Positions 52,370 to 61,485 of a stretch of 64,000 bases of DNA are shown here, one piece after another. Origin of the DNA: Synergistaceae bacterium (GTDB lineage Bacteria; Synergistota; Synergistia; Synergistales; Aminobacteriaceae); NCBI GenBank assembly GCA_017439345.1, contig JAFSJJ010000044.1:1-64000 (forward strand), in the 5' to 3' direction. The position numbers were made by a program, and so were the translations under genes. Every line of letters starts with the position of its first letter. Position 1 is the first letter of the stretch. The notes beneath the pieces were generated by a model that worked only from the letters and a program-made list of their open reading frames with translations, made no database searches and had not been told where the DNA came from.

Positions 52370-53365
52370 ATGAAGAAATTAATTAATCGGGTTGAATCTA
52401 TAGTCAATGAAATGCTTGACGGAATGACGGCAGCTTTTCCCAAGTATCTCAAGAGGCTTGACGGCTATGATGTCCTCGTTCGTACCACTGTAGCTTCTTC
52501 TAAGGTCGCGTTAATCTCCGGCGGTGGCTCAGGTCATGAACCTTCACACTGCGGTTATGTAGGCAAAGGAATGCTTGACGCTGCAATTGCGGGCGAAGTC
52601 TTTACGTCTCCTACTCCTGATCAAGTTTTCGAGGCTATCAAGTCAGTTAATAACGGTAAAGGAGTACTGCTCATAATCAAGAATTACACGGGCGATATTA
52701 TGAATTTCGAGATGGCAGCAGATATGGCGCGCGATGAAGGCATTGATATTGAACAAGTTATCGTTGCTGATGACGTAGCAGTCGAGGATTCTACGTGGAC
52801 AACAGGACGCAGAGGCATTGCAGGTACAGTTTTCGTCCACAAGATAGCAGGTGCAGCAGCTGAGGCAGGTTTAAGTCTTCCTGAAGTCAAGAGCATTGCC
52901 GAGAAAGTCATTGCAAACGTGCGTTCTATGGGTATGGCCGTCAATCCTTGTACACTTCCGTCATTAGGCAGAGAGAGCTTTGACCTCAAAGATGACGAAA
53001 TCGAAATAGGAATAGGCATTCACGGAGAACCGGGCACTCACAGAGAGAAAATTTCTAACGTTAATAGTATATGTGATACCCTGCTCGAAAGGATATTTGA
53101 CGAGAATATTTATAACTCCGGTGATGAGGTCGCTGTCATGATTAACGGCATGGGCGGAACTCCTTTAATGGAGCTGTTTATAGCAAATAAGTACGTTAAT
53201 GCTGTGTTAGCCTCTGAAAATATCAAAGTCTCAAAAACTTTCGTAGGGAATTATATGACTTCACTTGACATGGAAGGCTTCTCGATTACGTTATTGAAAC
53301 TTGATAGCGAATTAAAGAAGCTCTTGAATGCTCCTGCTGATACTCCGGCGTTTGTGCAGTTCTAA
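52370..53365 (+). CDS. dhaK: Dihydroxyacetone kinase substrate-binding subunit DhaK
   Basis: The 331-residue protein has LISGGGSGHEPSHCGYVG and GIGIHGEPGTHR, whose His is the residue that binds dihydroxyacetone covalently in the E. coli enzyme. It transfers phosphate to dihydroxyacetone, giving the glycolytic intermediate. It ends the operon and is followed by a strong terminator. No glycerol dehydrogenase gene is nearby. Confidence 0.95.
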   Translation: MKKLINRVESIVNEMLDGMTAAFPKYLKRLDGYDVLVRTTVASSKVALISGGGSGHEPSHCGYVGKGMLDAAIAGEVFTSPTPDQVFEAIKSVNNGKGVLLIIKNYTGDIMNFEMAADMARDEGIDIEQVIVADDVAVEDSTWTTGRRGIAGTVFVHKIAGAAAEAGLSLPEVKSIAEKVIANVRSMGMAVNPCTLPSLGRESFDLKDDEIEIGIGIHGEPGTHREKISNVNSICDTLLERIFDENIYNSGDEVAVMINGMGGTPLMELFIANKYVNAVLASENIKVSKTFVGNYMTSLDMEGFSITLLKLDSELKKLLNAPADTPAFVQF

Positions 53366-53385
53366 ATAAATTATATATTAACAGG

Positions 53386-53413
53386 GGATCCGTTTTTGCG
53401 GATCCTTTTTTTT
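53386..53413 (+). terminator. Intrinsic terminator of the dha operon
   Basis: GGATCCG pairs perfectly with CGGATCC around TTTTTG and is followed by eight T. Confidence 0.95.
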
Positions 53414-53418
53414 ATATC

Positions 53419-53447
53419 TTGACGAATTCACTTACAGCAAATATACT
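53419..53447 (+). promoter_or_regulatory. Consensus sigma-70 promoter of the fatty-acid synthesis operon
   Basis: TTGACG (53419-53424) and TATACT (53442-53447) are separated by 17 bases, six bases after the preceding terminator. The TTG of the -35 box is in frame with fapR and could be mistaken for its start. Confidence 0.78.
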
Positions 53448-53487
53448 TTGCAGAAATTTTTTACTTGCAATGAGGTATTATTATCAG

Positions 53488-54048
53488 GTGCTAAAGAATA
53501 AACCCGACAAAAAATTACGTCATGATGAACTCGCTAAAATAATCGAGGCTGACCCTATGATTACTGATAATGAATTAGCTTCTAGATTAAATGTCAGTGT
53601 CAGCACAGTCAGGCTTGACCGCGCAGCTATGGGAGTGCCTGAACTCCGCGAGAGAATTAAGACAATGGCAGAACATGCGTTGAGTAAATTGCAGTCGTTA
53701 AATGCCGGTGAAGTCATAGGCGAATTATTAGAGCTTGAACCGGATAAATGGGCATTATCAGTATTGCGTACGGTTCGTGAGATGGCATTCAGATTTACTG
53801 ATATAGTCAGCGATAATTATATTTACTCTCAGGCAAGTTCTATTGCAGTGGCAGTGATTAAGGCAGCAAGTGTGATTATAGACTCAATGAGGGGCGAATA
53901 TAAAGGTCATGCCAAAGTCGGCGATGTCTTGATAGCGCGTGCTAAAGTCGGCGTTAATCATGAAGGCAAAAAAATTGTCAGCGTCAGGACCAGAGTAGGC
54001 GACAAAGAAATTTTTGTAGGGCGTTTCATCGTTGAAGTGCTTGAGTAA
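53488..54048 (+). CDS. fapR: FapR-like transcriptional regulator of fatty-acid and phospholipid synthesis
   Basis: With the start at GTG 53488 (after GAGGT, 11 bases) the protein has 186 residues, close to known FapR. It has an N-terminal helix-turn-helix (TDNELASRLNVSVSTVRLDRAAMGVPELRERI) and a hot-dog fold domain (about 80-186) that in Bacillus binds malonyl-CoA and releases the repressor. The longer frame from 53419 runs through the promoter and is rejected. It heads the plsX-fab operon and probably represses it and itself. Confidence 0.88.
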   Translation: MLKNKPDKKLRHDELAKIIEADPMITDNELASRLNVSVSTVRLDRAAMGVPELRERIKTMAEHALSKLQSLNAGEVIGELLELEPDKWALSVLRTVREMAFRFTDIVSDNYIYSQASSIAVAVIKAASVIIDSMRGEYKGHAKVGDVLIARAKVGVNHEGKKIVSVRTRVGDKEIFVGRFIVEVLE

Positions 54049-54063
54049 ATTGAAGGTGATAAC

Positions 54064-55077
54064 ATGAATAAAATTACTATAGCAGTTGACGCAATGGGTG
54101 GAGACAACGCGCCTGGTGAAATATGTTCAGGAGCAGTTAAAGCCTGTAATGAATTCGATGATATTGAAATAGTCTTAACAGGTGATAGCGAGAAAATAAA
54201 ATCGTGTCTTGAAGCTCATCCCAGAATTCATATTGAACACGCTGATGAAATCATAGACCCTGACGAACATCCGGCTAATGCAATCAGGACTAAGAAAAAT
54301 TCAAGTCTTCGCGTCGCTATGGAAATGGTAAGAAGAGGCGATGCTCAAGGCTGCGTCAGTGCAGGAAGTACAGGAGCAATTGTCGCTGGAGGTGTCCTAG
54401 TCGTCGGCAGGCTCCCCGGTATAGTCAGACCTGCTCTAGGTGTTCCTATTCCGTCAACGTCAATTGAGAAAAAAGTTACGTTTATGCTTGATGTAGGTGC
54501 TACGGTCAGGTGTAAGCCGGAAAATTTATTGCAATTTGCATTAATGGGAAATATTTACTCTCAGAAAATCTTGAACGTTAATAATCCTGAAGTCAAGTTA
54601 TTATCTAACGGCAGCGAAGATATTAAAGGCGATGATACTGTGTTGGCAGCTCGTGAATTAATTGCGTCCAAAGGCGGAATGAACTTTCAAGGCTATATCG
54701 AAGGCAATGAAGTAATTTCGGGTAAAGCTGATGTCATAGTGTGCGACGGTTTCACGGGTAATATTGCTCTTAAATTAGGTGAAGGCATTATGCAGTCATT
54801 GAAGGCTTTATTAACTCAAGAAGTGAAAAGTTCGTTCATGGCTAAAGCTGGAATGTTAATGCTTGCTCCTGTGGTAAAACGGATATGGAATAAATTTAAT
54901 TACGAGAAATATGGAGGTTCGCCTTTACTAGGTGTCAAGGGTGCAATGATAAAGGCTCATGGACGCTCTAAATCACCGGCAGTGTTAAGCGCAATATCTG
55001 TAGCACGAAATTTTATTTACGAAGATGCAGCAAGTCTCATAAATCATGATATAGAAAAATTTTCACTAATAAATTAA
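54064..55077 (+). CDS. plsX: Phosphate acyltransferase PlsX
   Basis: The 337-residue protein has the PlsX opening IAVDAMGGDNAP and SAGSTGAIVAGG, LDVGAT and VCDGFTGNIALKLGEG. It converts acyl-ACP to acyl-phosphate for glycerolipid synthesis. It lies 15 bases after fapR and 33 before fabK. Confidence 0.96.
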   Translation: MNKITIAVDAMGGDNAPGEICSGAVKACNEFDDIEIVLTGDSEKIKSCLEAHPRIHIEHADEIIDPDEHPANAIRTKKNSSLRVAMEMVRRGDAQGCVSAGSTGAIVAGGVLVVGRLPGIVRPALGVPIPSTSIEKKVTFMLDVGATVRCKPENLLQFALMGNIYSQKILNVNNPEVKLLSNGSEDIKGDDTVLAARELIASKGGMNFQGYIEGNEVISGKADVIVCDGFTGNIALKLGEGIMQSLKALLTQEVKSSFMAKAGMLMLAPVVKRIWNKFNYEKYGGSPLLGVKGAMIKAHGRSKSPAVLSAISVARNFIYEDAASLINHDIEKFSLIN

Positions 55078-55110
55078 GCTAATAAATTAAGTCGGAGGTG
55101 AAGTGATTTT

Positions 55111-56073
55111 ATGCTTCTAATTAGAGAAGATAACAGAATATGCAAATTATTAGGCACTAAATACCCGATTATTCAGGGCGGAATGGCTTGGGTAGCTAAT
55201 GCAGAGTTAGCCAGCGCAGTCAGTAACGCCGGAGGATTGGGAATTATCGCAGCAGCAGCAACTCCTCCTGAAATTCTGGAGCAGGAAATTATCAAGGCAA
55301 AAAGTTTGCTCGAACCGGGAAAACCTTTTGGATTAAATATAATGCTCATGTCCCCTACAGCTGAGAGCGCATTAGAAGTCGCAGTCAAGCATAGAGTTCC
55401 AGTTGTTACGACCGGTGCAGGTTCTCCCGGCAAAGTCTTAGAGAGATTAAAGCCTCTTGGGACTATCGTAATTCCTGTTATAGCTTCAGTTACTCAGGCC
55501 AGACGTGTCGAGAAGCAGGGTGCTGATGCAGTCGTTGCCGAAGGTATGGAAGCAGGCGGTCATATTGGCGAATTAACTTCAATGGTATTAACTCCTCAGA
55601 TTTCGCAGGCTGTCAAAATTCCTGTCATATGCGCAGGAGGTATCGCTGACGGCAGGGGAGTAGTTGCAGCTTTTGCACTGGGAGCAGAAGGCGTTCAAGT
55701 CGGCACTAGATTTGTATGCTGTCAAGAATGCACGGTTCATGATAATTATAAACATGCAATAATCGACGCTAGAGACAGAAGCACTGCTGTAACCGGTCAA
55801 AGTTTGGGTCATCCTGTAAGATGTCTGAGAAATAAATTAACTGCTGAATTTGAGAGGCTCGAAGCAAATAATGCTCCTGCGTCCGAAATCGAGGCTCTAG
55901 GAACGGGAAAATTACGCGCTGCAGTTGTCAACGGTGATACTGAATGGGGTTCATTAATGGCCGGACAGTCAGCAGCTATGATAAATGATATATTACCTGC
56001 AAAAGTGATTATAGAAAACATGTTTACTCAAGCAGAAGAGATATTAAATCATATAGGCGGGGTGAAGCAATAA
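55111..56073 (+). CDS. fabK: Enoyl-ACP reductase II (FabK)
   Basis: The 320-residue FMN-dependent TIM-barrel enzyme has PIIQGGMAWVANAELASAVSNAGGLGII, FGLNIMLMSP, EGMEAGGHIGE and ICAGGIADGRG. This is the nitronate-monooxygenase-like family, and its place between plsX and fabD supports FabK. It does the last reduction of each elongation cycle in place of FabI. Its stop directly abuts the fabD start. No fabH gene lies here, although plsX is often followed by it. Confidence 0.93.
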   Translation: MLLIREDNRICKLLGTKYPIIQGGMAWVANAELASAVSNAGGLGIIAAAATPPEILEQEIIKAKSLLEPGKPFGLNIMLMSPTAESALEVAVKHRVPVVTTGAGSPGKVLERLKPLGTIVIPVIASVTQARRVEKQGADAVVAEGMEAGGHIGELTSMVLTPQISQAVKIPVICAGGIADGRGVVAAFALGAEGVQVGTRFVCCQECTVHDNYKHAIIDARDRSTAVTGQSLGHPVRCLRNKLTAEFERLEANNAPASEIEALGTGKLRAAVVNGDTEWGSLMAGQSAAMINDILPAKVIIENMFTQAEEILNHIGGVKQ

Positions 56074-57024
56074 ATGAGTTATGCTTTATGTTTCCCCGGT
56101 CAAGGCTCTCAGTTCGCCGGAATGGGCAAAGAGCTTTATAACTCGTTCGCGTCGTCTAAAGAAGTCTTTGATGAAGCAGATGATTCGTTATCATTTCACT
56201 TGACCAGATTAATATTCGAAGGTCCTGAAAATGAACTTGTCCTGACCCGTAACGCCCAGCCCGCAATTATGAGCGTCAGTATAGCAGCATTAAGAGCACT
56301 TTCTCATGAACTTGGAGCAGATATAAAGCCTTTATGTTCAGCAGGCCACAGTTTAGGCGAGTACACTGCACTAACTGCTTCAGGAGTGTTGAGTTTTCGT
56401 GATGCAGTCAGGCTCGTCCGGCATAGAGGCATCTTCATGCAAGAGGCTGTTTCTGAGGGCAAAGGTTCGATGGCTGCTCTAATCGGTGCAAGTCCTGATG
56501 ATGTGAAAAATTTGTGTCAGAGTGTTGCCCCTGAGGGCGAAATTCAACCGGCTAATTTCAATTCACCGGGTCAAATAGCAATTTCGGGACTGAGTGAATA
56601 TATCGATAAAGCTATAGAACTCGCAAAGAGTTTCAACGTCAAGAAGGCTGTAAAATTGAACGTTAGCGCGCCATTTCACAGCAAATTCATGAAGAGTGCT
56701 GCTGATAAATTATTGCTCGAATTCAATAAATTAACATGGAACAATGCAAGTTATGACATCATCGCTAATGTCAGTGCAAGACCGGTTAATAAACCTGACG
56801 AAATCAAAGAGAGCCTCTACGCCCAGACCTTCAGCCCCGTGTTATGGCAGTCAAGCGTCCTGTATATGGCCGAAACTCTAGGGATTAATACATACTTTGA
56901 ACTCGGCCCCGGTGAAGTCCTTGCAGGCTTGATTAAGAGATGCAAGAAGGGCATGAATATATTCTCAGGTTCAACGCCCGAAAGTCTCGAAAAAATCCGT
57001 GAAGCTATGGAGGTAAAAGAATAA
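56074..57024 (+). CDS. fabD: Malonyl-CoA:ACP transacylase
   Basis: The 316-residue enzyme has FPGQGSQFAGMG, the active-site GHSLGEYTAL and APFHSKFMK, with the catalytic Ser and His. It loads malonyl groups onto ACP. The final base overlaps the fabG start codon. Confidence 0.96.
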   Translation: MSYALCFPGQGSQFAGMGKELYNSFASSKEVFDEADDSLSFHLTRLIFEGPENELVLTRNAQPAIMSVSIAALRALSHELGADIKPLCSAGHSLGEYTALTASGVLSFRDAVRLVRHRGIFMQEAVSEGKGSMAALIGASPDDVKNLCQSVAPEGEIQPANFNSPGQIAISGLSEYIDKAIELAKSFNVKKAVKLNVSAPFHSKFMKSAADKLLLEFNKLTWNNASYDIIANVSARPVNKPDEIKESLYAQTFSPVLWQSSVLYMAETLGINTYFELGPGEVLAGLIKRCKKGMNIFSGSTPESLEKIREAMEVKE

Positions 57025-57758
57025 TGCTCGCACTTGTAACAGGCGCTTCAAGGGGAATAGGCCGGGCAGCAGCTCTCGAACTCGCAAAGAATAATTTCAA
57101 TATCGCAGTAAATTTTAACAGGAGTCCTGATTCTGCAAAGTCAGTTTGTGAAGAGATAAAGGCTCTCGGTGTAAAAGCTGAAATTTTTCAGGCAGATGCA
57201 GGAGATTATTCTCAAGTTGAAGAAATGTTCAAAGCTGTAAAAAGTTCAATGGGTGAAAGTGTCAGCGTCCTTGTCAATAATGCAGGCATAACCCGTGATA
57301 ATTTGTTAATGAGAATGAAGCCTGAAGAGTGGTACGAAGTTATTAACGCGAATTTAAATTCAGTATATAACTGCACACATGCTGCTATCAGGGACATGGC
57401 AAAGGCTAAATACGGCAGAATAATTAATATTGCGTCAGTAGTAGGCTTAACAGGAAATGCAGGCCAGGCAAATTATGCAGCATCTAAGGCAGGTATAATA
57501 GGCTTCACGAAATCAATTGCAAGAGAATACGCTTCAAGAGGGATAACAGTTAATGCAGTTGCTCCGGGTTTTATTGAAACTAGTATGACTGAAGTATTAA
57601 AACCTGAGATAAAAGCTGATATACTGAAAAGCATTCCCGAAGGCAGAATAGGAAGCCCTGAAGAAGTCGCTAAAGCAGTGTTATTCTTTGCAGGTGAATC
57701 AAGTTCGTATATAACAGGTCAAGTTCTCGCAGTTGACGGCGGAATGACAATGTTTTAG
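57024..57758 (+). CDS. fabG: 3-oxoacyl-ACP reductase
   Basis: The 244-residue short-chain dehydrogenase has TGASRGIGRAAALELAK, NNAG, the catalytic Ser and YAASKAG, and ends with GQVLAVDGGMTM. Its position in the operon supports FabG over other SDRs. It overlaps fabD by 1 base. Confidence 0.95.
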   Translation: MLALVTGASRGIGRAAALELAKNNFNIAVNFNRSPDSAKSVCEEIKALGVKAEIFQADAGDYSQVEEMFKAVKSSMGESVSVLVNNAGITRDNLLMRMKPEEWYEVINANLNSVYNCTHAAIRDMAKAKYGRIINIASVVGLTGNAGQANYAASKAGIIGFTKSIAREYASRGITVNAVAPGFIETSMTEVLKPEIKADILKSIPEGRIGSPEEVAKAVLFFAGESSSYITGQVLAVDGGMTMF

Positions 57759-57823
57759 TGTAATATAGTATATAATAATTCGTTCGTAAGACGTGATACT
57801 TGTTAAGGAGGTGAATCAAAGTC

Positions 57824-58075
57824 ATGAAGAAAGATGAAGTACTCGCAAAATTAGTGTCTATCGTTTCAGATCGTCTTGACGTAGAACCCGATCAGGTTAC
57901 CCCTGAGAAAAGTTTTGTAGATGATCTCGGAGCAGACTCGCTTGATATAGTAGAGCTTATAATGGGAATCGAGGAAGAATTTGACATCGAGATCCCCGAC
58001 GAAGACGCCGAAAAACTTACGTCAGTAGGAGAGGCAATGAATTATACGCTTGATAAAATCGGTGTTGAAGATTAG
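57824..58075 (+). CDS. acpP: Acyl carrier protein
   Basis: The 83-residue acidic protein has the phosphopantetheine site [12 protein letters not shown], with Ser at about residue 43. The ribosome-binding site AAGGAGGTG is very strong. A TATAAT-like sequence near 57770 may give a separate promoter, as is common for this abundant protein. An attenuator hairpin follows. Confidence 0.97.
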   Translation: MKKDEVLAKLVSIVSDRLDVEPDQVTPEKSFVDDLGADSLDIVELIMGIEEEFDIEIPDEDAEKLTSVGEAMNYTLDKIGVED

Positions 58076-58101
58076 TATTTAGGCTGTATTGTATTTTTCC
58101 A

Positions 58102-58141
58102 GGGGGTAAGGGCTAATTCATGCTTCCTTGCTCCCGTTTTT
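58102..58141 (+). terminator. Attenuator hairpin between acpP and fabF
   Basis: GGGGGTAAGG pairs with CCTTGCTCCC (two G-U pairs), with GC/GC inside, and is followed by GTTTTTG. It probably sets acpP mRNA above that of fabF. Confidence 0.75.
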
Positions 58142-58182
58142 GTATATAATTATAAATATCTTATTTCAGGAGTGTGAACAAT

Positions 58183-59433
58183 TTGACAGAACATAAGCGC
58201 AGAGTAGTCGTTACAGGTCTCGGCCCGGTCAGTCCTATAGCGTTCGGCAAAAAAGATTACTGGCAGGCTCTTCACGATGGACGCAACGGAATATCAAGCA
58301 TTACAACTTTTGAACTCGGTGATTGTCCTGTAACTTTCGGAGCTGAGATAAAGAACTTTGACCCCTCGCAGTACATGCCCGGCAAAGAGGCTAAGCGTTC
58401 TGATAGAGCAATTCAATTCGCAGTGGCAGCGTCAAAACTCGCAGTTCAAGACGCAGGACTTGATTTGAGCAGTATAGATCCATATAGATTAGGTGTATAT
58501 ATAGGCACTGGCCAGGGAGGCATAGAGACATCGTTCAATAATTTCAAGACTATGTTAGAAAAAGGTTCGCGCCGTGTAAGTCCGTATTTTATTCCCATGA
58601 TGATTAGCAATATGAGTACAGCTTATGTTGCTATAGTTCTTGGAGCTAAAGGGCCGAACTTGTGCGTTGTAACAGCGTGTGCAACGTCCCTGCATTCAAT
58701 GGGAGAGGCTTATCACGCAATTATACGCGATGACGCAGATGTTATAATTTCCGGAGGCACTGAGGCAGCATTACGAGCCATAAGCATAGCAGGTTTTGCC
58801 TCGATGAAAGCATTGTCGACTAAGAACGATGACCCCGAACACGCTTCAAGACCGTTTGATAAGAATAGAGACGGCTTCGTTATGGGAGAAGGAGCGGGCG
58901 TTGTAGTGCTTGAGGAGCTAGAACACGCATTATCACGAGGAGCGCATATTTACGCAGAATTCACAGGTTACGGAACTTCATGCGATGCAGGACATATCAC
59001 GGCTCCAGACCCTGAAGCAGAAGGTGCCTCGTTTGCAACTCGTAAAGCTCTTAAAATGGCAGGCTGGGATTTGAGTCAAGTCGATTATATTAATGCTCAT
59101 GGGACTTCAACAGGACTTAATGACAAGATGGAAGCAGGAATGATTAATAAAGTCTTTGGCGAACATGCAAAGAATATCGTCGTAACATCGACTAAATCAA
59201 TGATAGGTCATTGCTTGGGAGCTGCCGGAGGTCTTGAGGTCATAGCGTCATTGCAGGCTATTGAAGAGAATTATATTCATCCGACTTTGAATTACGAGAC
59301 ACCTGACCCTGAGTGTGATATAAATATTTCGACAGGTTCAGGCGTTAATAAGAAAGTTGACAGGCTCTTAGTTAATAGTTTTGGTTTCGGAGGCCATAAC
59401 GGGGTCTTAGCGTTCGAGAGATTTAATAAATAA
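58183..59433 (+). CDS. fabF: 3-oxoacyl-ACP synthase II
   Basis: The condensing enzyme has the Cys nucleophile in VVTACATSLHSMG and the two His in NAHGTSTGLND and SMIGHCLGAAGG. TTG 58183 lies 10 bases after CAGGAG and gives MTEHKRRVVVTGLGPVSP. An in-frame GTG at 58174 nearly touches the ribosome-binding site and is less likely. The gene is followed by rnc after 1 base. Confidence 0.96.
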   Translation: MTEHKRRVVVTGLGPVSPIAFGKKDYWQALHDGRNGISSITTFELGDCPVTFGAEIKNFDPSQYMPGKEAKRSDRAIQFAVAASKLAVQDAGLDLSSIDPYRLGVYIGTGQGGIETSFNNFKTMLEKGSRRVSPYFIPMMISNMSTAYVAIVLGAKGPNLCVVTACATSLHSMGEAYHAIIRDDADVIISGGTEAALRAISIAGFASMKALSTKNDDPEHASRPFDKNRDGFVMGEGAGVVVLEELEHALSRGAHIYAEFTGYGTSCDAGHITAPDPEAEGASFATRKALKMAGWDLSQVDYINAHGTSTGLNDKMEAGMINKVFGEHAKNIVVTSTKSMIGHCLGAAGGLEVIASLQAIEENYIHPTLNYETPDPECDINISTGSGVNKKVDRLLVNSFGFGGHNGVLAFERFNK

Positions 59434-59434
59434 G

Positions 59435-60166
59435 ATGGGATTAACTGATTTAGATTTAGAAGCTCTAAAGCGCAAACAAAGGCTTGATGAACACGAGATA
59501 AATTTTCTTGAGGATGGCTTAGGCTACACGTTTGATGATAAAATGCTGTTAGAAGAAGCGTTATGTCATTCATCATTTGCGAAAGAATACGGACTGCCTT
59601 ACAACAACGAGAGGCTTGAATTCATGGGCGATTCAGTTTTGAGCTTTATCACTGCAAGAAATTTATTCAAGATGTACCCAGATGCAAACGAGGGCGAATT
59701 AACTCGAATGAGAGCCGAACTAGTCAAGAGCGATTCGTTATACAAGAAGGCAGAAGCTTTGCGAATTCCCTATTTATTATTGCACGGACATGCTATGAAG
59801 AGCGGAGCTTTGCCAAAGTCAGTATGCGGAAATGCTTTAGAAGCGTTAATCGGTGCAGTGTGTCTTGATGGCGGAGTAGGTTCGGCGGAACGTGTCATCA
59901 AGAAGTTATTCTTGAGTGATTCTCAGGAACAAAGCGCAGGACCTGACCCTAAATTAAATCTTCAAATGTGGCTTCAGGCTCGTGGAATGCCTTTACCCAA
60001 TTATGAATTATTATCGACTAAGGGGCCGTCACATGCTCCTGTGTTTGAAGTGAGATTAAGAATGTACGGTTTTGAACACGTTGAAAGCGACAGGACTCGG
60101 CGTGGAGCAGAGGCTAAAGTTGCAGAGTTAATCTTGCGAGATTTGAGGGAACGTTTTGGCCGCTAG
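59435..60166 (+). CDS. rnc: Ribonuclease III
   Basis: The 243-residue protein has the catalytic signature NERLEFMGDSVLSF, downstream acidic residues in GNALEALIGAV, and a C-terminal double-stranded RNA-binding domain (about 165-240). It processes rRNA and structured mRNAs. Placement after fabF/acpP is common in bacteria. Its 3' end overlaps the next gene by 11 bases. Confidence 0.96.
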   Translation: MGLTDLDLEALKRKQRLDEHEINFLEDGLGYTFDDKMLLEEALCHSSFAKEYGLPYNNERLEFMGDSVLSFITARNLFKMYPDANEGELTRMRAELVKSDSLYKKAEALRIPYLLLHGHAMKSGALPKSVCGNALEALIGAVCLDGGVGSAERVIKKLFLSDSQEQSAGPDPKLNLQMWLQARGMPLPNYELLSTKGPSHAPVFEVRLRMYGFEHVESDRTRRGAEAKVAELILRDLRERFGR

Positions 60167-60992
60167 ATTAATTGCAGTTATATCAATAATAATATTCACG
60201 TTCAGCGGAGTCAGTTTTTGCAATGAGAAAATAAATATCACAGTAACTCATCCATGGCTGGCTCTGCTGGCTTCGTTTATCGGAGGGGCAGAAGTCAGCG
60301 TTACGCCTTTGAGAATTTGGAACAAGAACGGTGATTTAAGCATGTCAGATAGAGGGCGCATTCTCAAAGAACTTGAGTCAGGTTCAAAGATTATAGCTCT
60401 GGATAAAAGCGATGCTGAAGAGTCAGGAATTAATGACAGGAATAAAGATAAATTCAGCGTTAAATATTTATATTCTCCGTTTCCTGTGAGTTATAATGCT
60501 CTCTACGATCCTTCAGTTATTCCGTTTGTAGCTCAAAGAGTTTTAAATGCCTTGTCAGAATGGGACGTTCAGAATTATTCATACTATCAAAGAAGATTAG
60601 CAGAGTTTCAGGCCAGATTATCAAGTTCTGTTCTTGTAGGCCAAGTCTTGAAGGATATAACTATTTGTGATTTAACAGGTTCAGCAGGAGTGTTATTAAA
60701 GGCGGCAGGTTGCAAAGTGAATCGTTCAGAGAAATTTGACGAATGGCAGAAGGGCAATCTCTCAGGATTTCGCGAATATCTTGACTTGCAGAGAAGCAAA
60801 GGAAGCATAATCTTAATCGATGATGATACACCGGCAAATATAACGCGTTCGTTGTCAAGACGGCCTGACGTGTACAAATGGGAAAGACCTCCGCTTGATG
60901 TTGATTACCCTGCGTTTTTGTATGAGCAATATATTTCGTTGTGGCAGAAGATTACGGCTAAACCTCTGCCCGGACGCAATAAGACGCGTTGA
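60156..60992 (+). CDS. Exported protein resembling a TroA/ZnuA-type metal-binding protein with ligands not evident
   Basis: The 278-residue protein has a signal peptide (about 1-22) and then INITVTHPWLALLASFIGGAEVSV, the usual opening of zinc/manganese ABC binding proteins. A long central helix (about 130-155, NYSYYQRRLAEFQARL) and a second lobe follow. The His-rich loop and the standard His/Glu/Asp ligands are not apparent, so metal binding is doubtful. It starts at TTG 60156 within the rnc 3' end. No permease or ATPase adjoins it. Confidence 0.6.
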   Translation: MAARLIAVISIIIFTFSGVSFCNEKINITVTHPWLALLASFIGGAEVSVTPLRIWNKNGDLSMSDRGRILKELESGSKIIALDKSDAEESGINDRNKDKFSVKYLYSPFPVSYNALYDPSVIPFVAQRVLNALSEWDVQNYSYYQRRLAEFQARLSSSVLVGQVLKDITICDLTGSAGVLLKAAGCKVNRSEKFDEWQKGNLSGFREYLDLQRSKGSIILIDDDTPANITRSLSRRPDVYKWERPPLDVDYPAFLYEQYISLWQKITAKPLPGRNKTR

Positions 60993-61385
60993 TTATAAAA
61001 TTTCCTCGAGGATACCTACAGCATTTCTAACGCAGTCATCGCACGAACATAAAACTTTGCCCCCGTTCTTAACGCCTTTAATGACATGGCATATAGTCGC
61101 CCCGCACTTCTCGTTGAAAGCCGTGTAGAGTTCCCCTGCATTTTCTCTAATAGGTTTGCCTTGATATTTCATTAAGCCCAGAATCATTTCAGCCCCGCAC
61201 AATGCCCCGCAAGTTGCTTCCATGAGACCCATTCCGAGTCCGAACCCTGCGCCGAGTTTGCGTAAAGTTGCCTCGTCAACGCCTGCTTCATCTGCAAAGA
61301 CGCACGCCACAGCCTGACAGCAGTTATAATGAGCATCACCTTTTCTGTTCTTGAGTTCGACCGCTTTATCTTGTTTGATTGACAT
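60993..61385 (-). CDS. C_GCAxxG_C_C family cysteine-motif protein
   Basis: The 130-residue protein has the family pattern: YNCCQAVACVFADEAG, GFGLGMGLMEATCGALCGAEMILG, EKCGATICHVIKG and a CSCDDCV near the end. These proteins are common in anaerobes, and the ordered cysteines suggest a metal or redox centre. Function is unknown. Its stop codon directly abuts that of the convergent TroA-like gene. Confidence 0.88.
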   Translation of the reverse strand: MSIKQDKAVELKNRKGDAHYNCCQAVACVFADEAGVDEATLRKLGAGFGLGMGLMEATCGALCGAEMILGLMKYQGKPIRENAGELYTAFNEKCGATICHVIKGVKNGGKVLCSCDDCVRNAVGILEEIL

Positions 61386-61442
61386 TGAAGATTTTCCCCT
61401 CTGTAAAAAAATTTTCGTAATTGTATCATGTTCAAGTCATTA

Positions 61443-61451
61443 TGCTAGAAT
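61443..61451 (+). promoter_or_regulatory. Extended -10 (TGCTAGAAT) upstream of the nucleoside phosphorylase gene
   Basis: TATGCTAGAATTAAAG lies about 35 bases before the ATG at 61486 and is a one-base variant of the TATGCTAAAATT box seen at 15-21 kb. A TTGTAT sequence 19 bases upstream could be a weak -35. Confidence 0.45.
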
Positions 61452-61485
61452 TAAAGAAATTTTATCAAGGAGGCTTTTATTTATC

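Noticed and set aside
53419-53487. Longer fapR reading frame from a TTG at 53419
   Set aside because: The TTG is the -35 hexamer of a near-consensus promoter, so this part is not in the mRNA. GTG 53488 has a ribosome-binding site and gives a normal FapR length.
61351-61485. Upstream extension of the nucleoside phosphorylase gene
   Set aside because: It overlaps the divergent cysteine-motif gene and the promoter. A strong ribosome-binding site fixes the start at 61486.
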